Of a DNA stretch of 64,000 bases, positions 55,424-62,947 are shown piece after piece. Positions within the stretch are counted from its first letter, which is position 1. Each line of letters starts with the position of its first letter. The position numbers and the translations under genes are program-made. Under the pieces are notes generated by a model that had not been told where the DNA came from, ran no database searches, and saw nothing but the letters and a program-made list of their open reading frames with translations. Source of the DNA: an uncultured Lachnospiraceae bacterium (GTDB taxonomy: Bacteria > Bacillota > Clostridia > Lachnospirales > Lachnospiraceae); assembly GCA_947625755.1 (NCBI GenBank), contig CANQPJ010000001.1, forward strand, positions 62,001-126,000, given 5' to 3'.

Positions 55424-56080
55424 TTATTTTTTTACAAGACTTTTTATCTTTTCTACCACCTGATTTATATCCATATCAGATGAATCAATTAAAACTGCAT
55501 CTTCCGCCTGAACCAGTGGGGAAACCTGCCGGTTCATATCACGGTAATCTCTGTCTTTTATATCTTTTTCTATTTCATCAATATTACAATCCACACCTTT
55601 TTCAATTAATTCTTTGTATCTTCTCTCTGCTCTTGTTCTGGTACTTGCCGTCAAATATATTTTTAAATCTGCATCGGGAAGAACTGCTGTTCCAATATCT
55701 CTGCCGTCCATCACAACATTATTTTTCTTTGCCAAATCCTGTTGGATAGCAACCAAAATCTTTCTAACCGGTGGATATACAGCAATAGAACTGGTCATAT
55801 TCCCAATGACCTCCTGTCTGATTTTTGTACTGACATCTTTTCCGTTTAAATACACCTTCTGAATTCCATCTTCATAGCCCAATGTAACCTCTACTGAATT
55901 ACATTTTTCTACTACTTTTTCTTCTTCCTCTGGTTTAATATTTTCTCTATAACAGGCTAACGCCAATGTCCTGTACATAGCTCCTGTATCTACATAAATA
56001 AATCCTAATTCCTTTGCAACAATTTTTGCTATCGTGCTTTTTCCGGCGCCAGCCGGTCCATCAATCGCAATATTAAACAT
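55424..56080 (-). CDS. cmk: cytidylate kinase
   Basis: Phosphorylates CMP and dCMP. It has 218 residues, with the P-loop GPAGAGKS at 8-15, the lid and CMP-binding parts (DGRDIGTAVLPDADLKIYL) and an RYKELIEKG segment. The frame is open to 56170, but the ATG at 56080 with GGAGG gives the normal length and avoids overlap with the flavoprotein gene. The order cmk-ispH-rpsA is common in Clostridia. Confidence 0.96.
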   Translation of the reverse strand: MFNIAIDGPAGAGKSTIAKIVAKELGFIYVDTGAMYRTLALACYRENIKPEEEEKVVEKCNSVEVTLGYEDGIQKVYLNGKDVSTKIRQEVIGNMTSSIAVYPPVRKILVAIQQDLAKKNNVVMDGRDIGTAVLPDADLKIYLTASTRTRAERRYKELIEKGVDCNIDEIEKDIKDRDYRDMNRQVSPLVQAEDAVLIDSSDMDINQVVEKIKSLVKK

Positions 56081-56130
56081 AATCTCCTCCATTTTTAACA
56101 AATTGACATTTTTTGAAATTGGTAACAAAA

Positions 56131-57360
56131 TTAATATATACTGTTTCCTGCCAGATACCCTGTACTCCATGCAATCTGTAAATTGTATCCTCCCGTTTTT
56201 GCATCAAGATCTAACACCTCACCTGCAAAATATATATCAGGGTACAATTTTGATTCCATGGTTTTTGGATTAATATCTTTTACCGATATACCGCCTCTTG
56301 TTATTATAGCCTCATTATAACTTCTCACTCCGGAAATATGAAGCGGCATTTTTTTTAAGACATTCACCAATTTATCTCTTTCTTCCTTTGTAATTTCATG
56401 CACTTTTTTATATGGATTGATTTGCGCAAGTTCGAGGATTGGCATAATCATTTTTCTTGGCAGCAGTTTATCCAAGGCATGATTTATATTTTTATTTATA
56501 TTTTTCTGAAAATCCTTCAATATCCTTTTATCCAAAGTATCTGCATCCAGAGCAGGTTTTAAATCAATATATGCCGTAAATTTGTGTTCTTTTATTTTAT
56601 CACAAATATAGCAGCTTGCGGACAGCACCAATGGTCCACTGATACCAAAATGAGTAAACAGCATTTCTCCCTGCTCCGAATAATATTCCTTTTTCTTTTC
56701 ATCTACAATAGATAATTTGACATTTTTCAGGGACAGACCCTGCAACTGCTTACACAACTCTTCCTTTATATTAAAAGGCACCAAAGATGGATATGTCGGC
56801 TTAATCTCATGTCCTAATTCTTCTGCAAATTTATATCCGTCTCCTGTTGAGCCTGTGGACGGATAAGAAAGTCCCCCTGTCGCAATAATACATTTATCGC
56901 CGATTATTCTTCTGTTATTTTTATCTGTCAGGCAGATATGATTATTCTCATTTTTCACTTTTACGATTTCTGAATTATAATGAACAAAGACTCCCGCATC
57001 TTTCAGCATTTTTTCAAATGCCCATATTACGTCCGATGACTTATCGCTGGAAGGAAAAACTCTGTTACCTCTTTCTATTTTTGTCTGAACACCAACGCTT
57101 TCTATCATATGACACACATCTGTGCTATTAAGAGCATGATACGCACTATATAAGAACTTCTCATTGCGAAGTATATTGGCAAAGTGATTTTCTATATCGG
57201 AAGCGTTGGTTATATTACATCTTCCTTTTCCGGTAATAAACAGCTTTTTCCCCAGTTTTTCATTTTTCTCAAAAATGTGAACTTCGTTGCCATTATATGC
57301 CGCAGCAATGCCAGCCATCATTCCGGCTGCGCCGCCGCCAATTATCAAAACTTTACTCAT
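56131..57360 (-). CDS. BaiN/HI0933-like NAD(P)/FAD-dependent oxidoreductase (second copy)
   Basis: A 409-residue flavoprotein of the same family as the gene at 7160-8329. The FAD loop GGGAAG lies in the first 15 residues. The LGKKLFITGKGRCNITN motif and the C-terminal YFAGEVLDLDAKTGGYNLQ motif match the family. The substrate is not known. The ATG at 57360 (MSKVLIIGGG) gives the family start, although the frame is open to 57411. It lies between the decarboxylase operon and cmk. Confidence 0.88.
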   Translation of the reverse strand: MSKVLIIGGGAAGMMAGIAAAYNGNEVHIFEKNEKLGKKLFITGKGRCNITNASDIENHFANILRNEKFLYSAYHALNSTDVCHMIESVGVQTKIERGNRVFPSSDKSSDVIWAFEKMLKDAGVFVHYNSEIVKVKNENNHICLTDKNNRRIIGDKCIIATGGLSYPSTGSTGDGYKFAEELGHEIKPTYPSLVPFNIKEELCKQLQGLSLKNVKLSIVDEKKKEYYSEQGEMLFTHFGISGPLVLSASCYICDKIKEHKFTAYIDLKPALDADTLDKRILKDFQKNINKNINHALDKLLPRKMIMPILELAQINPYKKVHEITKEERDKLVNVLKKMPLHISGVRSYNEAIITRGGISVKDINPKTMESKLYPDIYFAGEVLDLDAKTGGYNLQIAWSTGYLAGNSIY

Positions 57361-57413
57361 AAACATACCTGACTTTATCATAACATTGTGAATCAAAGAA
57401 ATTATCGCCATAT

Positions 57414-57475
57414 AAGATAAGATATATGCATCAAAATATCTGTTTACAGACTATATGACGCATATATCTTATCTT
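57414..57475. repeat. long inverted repeat after the decarboxylase operon
   Basis: A 16 bp stem (AAGATAAGATATATGC and complement) surrounds an inner CAGA/TCTG-type stem, giving a hairpin about 62 bases long. It lies just past the last gene of the decarboxylase operon. Only a weak T-stretch follows (TTATATGG), so termination is possible but not certain. Confidence 0.6.
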
Positions 57476-57498
57476 TCATAGCAAAACTGTTTTCATTC

Positions 57499-58905
57499 CT
57501 ATACCGGATATGCTCCGTTTTCTTTATCAGCAATACTTGGGTCAACCTTTGTCTGCTGTGCCTCGCGATATTCAAAAAATTCCTTTGCTACTTGTGGAAA
57601 TAGAGCGTATGTCAATACATCCTCATCCTGTTTTTTCCACTGCGCACATTCTTTTTCAAACTTATCCAGAGATGGTTCAATCAAATCTGCCGGTCTGCAC
57701 GTAATTGCCTCTTCATCTCCAATGGCTTTCTTTTGCACTTCGCTATTAAAAGGCTTTACTGTCTGCCCATATTTTCCTGCAAGCAGGTCTTTTGCCTGCT
57801 GATTGACCATCTTATATCTTTCACCCATAACAACATTTAATACAGCTTGAGTTCCTACAATCTGGCTGGATGGTGTAACCAATGGCGGTTCACCAAAATC
57901 TTTACGGACCCTTGGAATTTCCTGTAATACCTCATCCAATTTATCTTCTGCCCCCATTTCGTTAAGCTGGGAAACCATATTGGAAAGCATTCCTCCCGGA
58001 ACCTGATATAAAAGTGTGTTAATATCCACACCCATAACTTTTGGATTTAATAATCCATTCTCCAGGCATTTTTCTCTATAAGGTTTAAAATAATCTGCAA
58101 TTTTTTTCAACAGTTTTTGATCTAAACCGGTATCATAAGGAGTATCTTTGAAGGTTTCCACCATAACTTCCGTTGCCGGTTGGGATGTTCCCATGGAGAA
58201 TGGCGAAATCGCTGTATCAATAATATCACAGCCGGACTCTACAGCCTTCATATATGTCATTGCTCCTACACCGGATGTATAATGTGTATGAATGTCTATT
58301 GGAAGGTCCGTTCCCTCTTTTAATGCCTGCACTAATTCTGTTGCACGATATGGTGTCAGAAGTCCTGCCATATCTTTAATACAAAGTGAATCTGCTCCCA
58401 TATCTTCAATCTTCTTTGCTGTCTCTTTCCAATAATCCAGAGTATACGCTTCTCCTAACGTATAGGAAAGAGCAACCTGGGCATGCCCCTTTTCCTTATT
58501 TGCCGCTTTAACTGCTGTTTCCAGGTTTCTTAAATCATTTAAGCAATCAAAAATTCTAATAATGTCAATACCATTGGCAATAGATTTCTGAACAAAATAT
58601 TCAACAACATCATCAGAATAATGACTGTATCCTAAAATATTCTGCCCACGAAAGAGCATCTGCAGTTTTGTATTTTTAAATCCATCTCTTAACTTTCTTA
58701 ATCTTTCCCATGGATCTTCTTTTAAAAATCTAAGTGAAGCATCAAAAGTTGCTCCGCCCCAACATTCTACAGAATGGTATCCAACCTTATCCATTGTATC
58801 GATAATAGGAAGCATTTCTTCTGTAGGCATTCTAGTTGCAATCAATGACTGATGTGCATCACGAAGTATTGTTTCAGTAATCTTTACCGGTCTTTTTTCT
58901 GCCAT
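57499..58905 (-). CDS. pyruvate/oxaloacetate carboxyltransferase subunit (OadA/5S-type)
   Basis: Moves CO2 between a biotin carrier and pyruvate/oxaloacetate. It has 468 residues, a TIM-barrel of the HMGL-like type. The metal-site residues are D16 (TILRDAHQSL), H206 and H208 (DIHTHYTSG), and the catalytic lysine is K177 in SLCIKDMAG. It lacks the biotin domain that OadA often carries; a separate carrier gene lies upstream at 60115-60480. It is the last gene of the operon. This subunit may be a decarboxylase alpha part or a transcarboxylase 5S part; the sequence does not decide. Confidence 0.9.
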   Translation of the reverse strand: MAEKRPVKITETILRDAHQSLIATRMPTEEMLPIIDTMDKVGYHSVECWGGATFDASLRFLKEDPWERLRKLRDGFKNTKLQMLFRGQNILGYSHYSDDVVEYFVQKSIANGIDIIRIFDCLNDLRNLETAVKAANKEKGHAQVALSYTLGEAYTLDYWKETAKKIEDMGADSLCIKDMAGLLTPYRATELVQALKEGTDLPIDIHTHYTSGVGAMTYMKAVESGCDIIDTAISPFSMGTSQPATEVMVETFKDTPYDTGLDQKLLKKIADYFKPYREKCLENGLLNPKVMGVDINTLLYQVPGGMLSNMVSQLNEMGAEDKLDEVLQEIPRVRKDFGEPPLVTPSSQIVGTQAVLNVVMGERYKMVNQQAKDLLAGKYGQTVKPFNSEVQKKAIGDEEAITCRPADLIEPSLDKFEKECAQWKKQDEDVLTYALFPQVAKEFFEYREAQQTKVDPSIADKENGAYPV

Positions 58906-58943
58906 TTTTCTTTTCCTCCAATAATTGTTATGTTTCAAATAGT

Positions 58944-60086
58944 TTAATTAATGCCAAATATAGCCATAAATGTTCCGGCTGCTACCGCAGTACCGATAAC
59001 ACCGGCAACGTTTGGTCCCATAGCATGCATTAAAAGGAAGTTTGTCGGGTCAGCTTCAGCTCCTACCTTCTGTGAAACTCTCGCTGCCATTGGCACAGCT
59101 GATACTCCTGCTGAACCAATCAAAGGATTAACTTTTCCTTTTGTAACAATACACATTAACTTGCCAAATAATACTCCTGCCGCTGTTCCAACTGTAAAAG
59201 CAACCAAACCTAACACAACAATCTTAATTGTACTGATATTTAGGAATGCTTCTGCGGAAGTTGTCGCGCCAACACTTGTACCAAGTAAAATAACAACAAT
59301 ATACATAAGCGCATTACTAGCTGTATCTGTTAATTGTTTTACTACACCTGACTCTCTAAATAAGTTACCCAGCATCAGCATACCAACAAGTGGTGCAGTA
59401 GTAGGCAAAATCATAACTACAACGATTGTAACAAGAATAGGGAATAAAATTTTCTCTAATTTGGAAACAGGTCTGAGCTGTTCCATTTTGATTTTTCTTT
59501 CCTTTTCTGTTGTTAATAATTTCATAATTGGCGGTTGAATAATTGGCACTAACGCCATATATGAGTATGCTGCCACTGCAATCGGACCCAGCAAATCAGT
59601 CTGTCCTAATTTACCTGCAAGGAATATGGATGTCGGACCGTCTGCACCACCAATAATGGATATGGCAGCAGCTGCCTTTCCCCCAAATCCCATAAATATT
59701 GCCAAAAAGTATGCCGAATAAATACCAAACTGTGCCGCAGCACCCAGTAAAAAGCTTTTCGGATTGGCAATCAGCGGACCAAAATCCGTCATTGCTCCTA
59801 CACCCATGAAAATCAGCGATGGCAGAATACTATATTCATCCAAGATATAAAAATAATGTAATAATCCGCCTGCTTCATCTCCGACAGGAGCTTTTATAAT
59901 ATCCGGATACATATTAACTAATAACATACCAAAAGCAATTGGAACTAAAAGCAATGGCTCATATTCTTTTTTAATTGCCAGATAAAGGAAAATACAGGCA
60001 ACGACAATCATAATATAGTTTCCTACGGTAAGCTGGAAAAATGCTGTTTGATTGACTAGATTTTCCAATGTATCTAAGATGTTCAT
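58944..60086 (-). CDS. sodium-translocating decarboxylase beta subunit (OadB/MmdB family)
   Basis: Membrane subunit that removes CO2 from carboxybiotin and couples this to Na+ export. It has 380 residues and about 9-11 membrane helices. The conserved IGGADGPTSIF segment (D149) matches the ion and proton-binding region of OadB. A late loop SAGVSAVPMAARVSQK is also typical. GGAGG lies before the ATG. It sits between the biotin carrier and the 5S-type gene. Confidence 0.93.
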   Translation of the reverse strand: MNILDTLENLVNQTAFFQLTVGNYIMIVVACIFLYLAIKKEYEPLLLVPIAFGMLLVNMYPDIIKAPVGDEAGGLLHYFYILDEYSILPSLIFMGVGAMTDFGPLIANPKSFLLGAAAQFGIYSAYFLAIFMGFGGKAAAAISIIGGADGPTSIFLAGKLGQTDLLGPIAVAAYSYMALVPIIQPPIMKLLTTEKERKIKMEQLRPVSKLEKILFPILVTIVVVMILPTTAPLVGMLMLGNLFRESGVVKQLTDTASNALMYIVVILLGTSVGATTSAEAFLNISTIKIVVLGLVAFTVGTAAGVLFGKLMCIVTKGKVNPLIGSAGVSAVPMAARVSQKVGAEADPTNFLLMHAMGPNVAGVIGTAVAAGTFMAIFGIN

Positions 60087-60114
60087 TTGTTACCTCCAGT
60101 TCTAATTCATATAA

Positions 60115-60480
60115 TTAGTCTAATGTTGCGATGACTGCGCCAGCTTCAAATGAATCACCCACGCCAAAAGCTATACTTGCTACTGTTCCGTCTTGCGGAG
60201 CAACGACTGAATTTTCCATTTTCATAGCTTCAAATACTAAAATTGTGTCACCTTTTTTTACTGTCTCACCGGAATTTACACGAATGGATAAAACCTTACC
60301 CGGCATTGGCGCTGTGACTTTGATACTTCCTTCGCTGCCGCCTGCGGTTGGCGCCGGTGCACTTGCCGCTGCAGGCGCTTTTGGTGCCGCCGGTTTTACC
60401 GGTGCAGCCGGTGTGCCGCCTTTTTCTTCTACAGTAACATCATATACATTTCCATTCACTGTTATTGTATAACTCTTCAT
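60115..60480 (-). CDS. biotin carboxyl carrier subunit (MmdC/1.3S-type)
   Basis: A 121-residue biotin carrier. A short N-terminal strand part is followed by an Ala/Pro-rich hinge (residues 22-48) and a biotinyl domain. The biotinylated lysine is K87 in EAMKMEN. It resembles the gamma chain of methylmalonyl-CoA decarboxylase and the 1.3S subunit of transcarboxylase. It is the only carrier in the operon, so both carboxyltransferases would have to share it. Confidence 0.95.
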   Translation of the reverse strand: MKSYTITVNGNVYDVTVEEKGGTPAAPVKPAAPKAPAAASAPAPTAGGSEGSIKVTAPMPGKVLSIRVNSGETVKKGDTILVFEAMKMENSVVAPQDGTVASIAFGVGDSFEAGAVIATLD

Positions 60481-60507
60481 TTTATTTCCTCCTAAAATAT
60501 AAGTAAT

Positions 60508-61350
60508 CTATCTTCTTCTAATTGATCTGACAACAAAACTGTCTGTTGATGTGTTTTCGCTTGCCGCAATGGCTGATGCGATTACTGCCACCAGTTCCAA
60601 ATCATCTGTAAGGTTTTCCGTTTCAGAAAGTTCAGATTTATTTTCTATTACATTATCCGTAACACTTTTATCTGCTATACTTTTTTTACGCTTTTCTTTT
60701 GCTTCCGTAATTTTAGGAATTAATTGAAAACAGAATATAATTAAGCTGATAAATATCAATACAGCAAATACAGTTCCCATACCCATCACGGTGTTTGAAA
60801 GGGCTGCAGACATTTTTGCCGAAAAACTTTCCTCTCCGGAATCCGGCAAACTAAATTCAACTGATGTCGGAACAGCACCTAATTGATGAAACAAAGTTAT
60901 ATGCATGGTCATCTTCAAATCTCTTTTTGAATAATGCAGCATTGTTACCGCATCAACTGTTCCGTCTTTCTGCTCTGTAACCTCTATTTTGTCAAAGTTT
61001 TTGTATTCTCCGCATGGTTCATCACCGACAATCTTTGCAAAGTTTTCAAACATATCTGTCTGGGCACTATTTTGCTGCGCAATATAGTCAAGTTCCTCTT
61101 TTGAGCACTCGCCCAACTGAGCCACACCCTGCGTGATATAAGTATTAAAAAACTCCTTTATTTGTGCCATGGTGATTTTTCCATTCGCATAAGTCTGCTG
61201 GTCTTCTTCCGATAAAGTAGTTTCTTCCTGCAATGATGCATCGCCTAAATCAAGGGATTGTTCAGCAAAGACACTAACACCGGAGAACAAAAAACACACA
61301 ATTAATGAAGCAAGAGAAATTACTAAACGCAATCTTTTCATAATCTTCAT
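60508..61350 (-). CDS. OadG/MmdD-like small subunit with an extracytoplasmic domain
   Basis: A 280-residue protein with a signal peptide (about 1-29, VFA before EQS). An extracytoplasmic alpha/beta domain (30-186) resembles DUF3887/NTF2-like domains by eye. A membrane helix lies at 190-211, followed by a cytosolic tail with KEKRKK. The final ELVAVIASAIAAS and VVRSIRRR segments match the C-terminal motifs of decarboxylase delta/gamma subunits. Typical OadG has about 80-115 residues, so the ectodomain is an addition. The usual role is to hold the complex together. Confidence 0.82.
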   Translation of the reverse strand: MKIMKRLRLVISLASLIVCFLFSGVSVFAEQSLDLGDASLQEETTLSEEDQQTYANGKITMAQIKEFFNTYITQGVAQLGECSKEELDYIAQQNSAQTDMFENFAKIVGDEPCGEYKNFDKIEVTEQKDGTVDAVTMLHYSKRDLKMTMHITLFHQLGAVPTSVEFSLPDSGEESFSAKMSAALSNTVMGMGTVFAVLIFISLIIFCFQLIPKITEAKEKRKKSIADKSVTDNVIENKSELSETENLTDDLELVAVIASAIAASENTSTDSFVVRSIRRR

Positions 61351-61359
61351 ATTATCCTC

Positions 61360-62772
61360 CTACTGTCTTTTTGTGTATAACATTTCAAATGCACCAATGA
61401 CATATTTTCGAACGTCAATTGGCTGAACAATACTATCGACATATCCTCTTGATGCAGCTTTTGTTATATTTCCCTGTAATGCTTCATATTCTGCTGTCTT
61501 TTCGGCAATTATGCCGGAATCTTTTTCAATCTCTTCTGCATACATAATTTTAACAGCGCTGCCGGCTTCCATCATTCCAATCTTTGCAGTTGGAAGGGCA
61601 AATACCATATCGGCGCCTATTGATTTACTATTCATTGTAATATAGGCACTGCCGAATGCATCACCAATTAATACATTGACCTTTGGAACTGTGGCATTAG
61701 CAAAAGCAAAGGTTAATTTTGCTGTTTTTGCAGCACCACATTTTTCCTGACATTTACATGTTTTAAATCCTTTTACATTCGTCAATGTCAAAACAGGAAT
61801 TGAAAAATCATCACAGAAGTATACAAATTCTGCCGCTTTATCGCATCCCTTTGCTGTAAGTTTTGGCTCATATTCTGCAACGACTGACATATCGTCATCA
61901 TATACTTTTGTCCTGTTCGCTACAACACCTACAGTTGCTCCATTTAACTTAATAAAAGCTGTAAGCATCTCCGGTGCATATGCGCTTTTCACTTCCACGA
62001 CAAAACTATCATCGGAGATGCTTGTCAATGCAAGTTTTGTATCCTCTAATCCGGATTCAAATCCTGTTGCCGCTCTATTCAAATCATCTGTACAATCAGC
62101 TACAGCTTCATCTTCATAATTGGAAGGCAAAATTGAAACAAGATTAATAATACCGGAAATAATTTCTGTTTCTGTCCCTACAAAGTCTACATTTCCAGCT
62201 TCCTCGCTCTGGAACTTTGCAGATGCAGTGTCACATACTTCCTTTCGGTTTTCATTTATTGAATTTGGGGAATTCACAAACAAAGCAGCATTTTCGCTTT
62301 CCATAAATGTAAAATCAGAAAGATTTGCCATAATACTTAAAGCGCCGCCGCAATTTCCAAATATGGCTGTCACTGTAGGAACGACTCCTGCAGCTTCTGT
62401 CTGTTTCATATAAATGCTGCCAAATGCCTCAAGCCCGTCTACAGATTCCTGTAATCTTAAACCACTGCTGTCTACCAATCCGATAACAGGTGCACCCATT
62501 TTCAATGCCATATCATAAATATTTGCAATTTTTTTAGCATGCATTTCGCCAACGGAACCACCAAGCACTGATGAATCCTGGCTAAATACATAAACTAATC
62601 TGCCATTAATTAATCCATATCCGGTAATAACACCATCAGATGGAGTATCAATAGCCTTTATGTTAAAATCAGTGCTTCTGGCTGTAACTAACGCACCTAT
62701 TTCAACAAAACTGTTTTCATCAAGAAGAGAATCAATTCTCGCTCTTGCTGAAGTTTTAGCTGATGTACTCAT
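61360..62772 (-). CDS. acyl-CoA carboxyltransferase (MmdA/12S-like), divergent
   Basis: A 470-residue crotonase-fold carboxyltransferase, somewhat shorter than typical 510-520 residue MmdA/PCC-beta proteins. The N-half has DSSGLRLQESVDGLEAFG and IFGNCGGALSI; the C-half has GDAFGSAYITMNSKSIGADMVFALP. Where most members have GFLPGxxQE followed by GxxxHGAK, this protein has C339-K-C341-Q-E-K-C345 and then GAAKTAK. Its CoA substrate is therefore uncertain. It is the first gene of the operon, behind a promoter and a leader hairpin. Confidence 0.85.
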   Translation of the reverse strand: MSTSAKTSARARIDSLLDENSFVEIGALVTARSTDFNIKAIDTPSDGVITGYGLINGRLVYVFSQDSSVLGGSVGEMHAKKIANIYDMALKMGAPVIGLVDSSGLRLQESVDGLEAFGSIYMKQTEAAGVVPTVTAIFGNCGGALSIMANLSDFTFMESENAALFVNSPNSINENRKEVCDTASAKFQSEEAGNVDFVGTETEIISGIINLVSILPSNYEDEAVADCTDDLNRAATGFESGLEDTKLALTSISDDSFVVEVKSAYAPEMLTAFIKLNGATVGVVANRTKVYDDDMSVVAEYEPKLTAKGCDKAAEFVYFCDDFSIPVLTLTNVKGFKTCKCQEKCGAAKTAKLTFAFANATVPKVNVLIGDAFGSAYITMNSKSIGADMVFALPTAKIGMMEAGSAVKIMYAEEIEKDSGIIAEKTAEYEALQGNITKAASRGYVDSIVQPIDVRKYVIGAFEMLYTKRQ

Positions 62773-62814
62773 AATCAGTCTCCTCCATTACTATATATTA
62801 ATAAAGTTTACATA

Positions 62815-62855
62815 GTAAAAGCCATTGGCAGTGTTCTCACCACCATTGGCTTTAC
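62815..62855 (-). promoter_or_regulatory. leader hairpin of the decarboxylase operon
   Basis: An imperfect stem (GTAAA-GCCA-TGG with its complement, one bulge and one mismatch) lies between the promoter and the first gene. There is no U-tract on the minus strand. It contains GCCATTGGC, a small palindrome, at one arm. Its role is unknown. Confidence 0.45.
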
Positions 62856-62885
62856 TTGTGCTTGCAAAAACAACCACTTTTTCGC

Positions 62886-62914
62886 CTTATATAGATTAAC
62901 GCTTTTTTTTTCAA
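62886..62914 (-). promoter_or_regulatory. promoter of the decarboxylase operon
   Basis: TTGAAA (62909-62914), spacer of 17, TATAAG (62886-62891) on the minus strand. An overlapping alternative, TTGATA with a TAATCT -10, lies a few bases upstream. Confidence 0.55.
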
Positions 62915-62947
62915 ATATCAAGCCTTTATATGGAAAAAGTTATTGTC

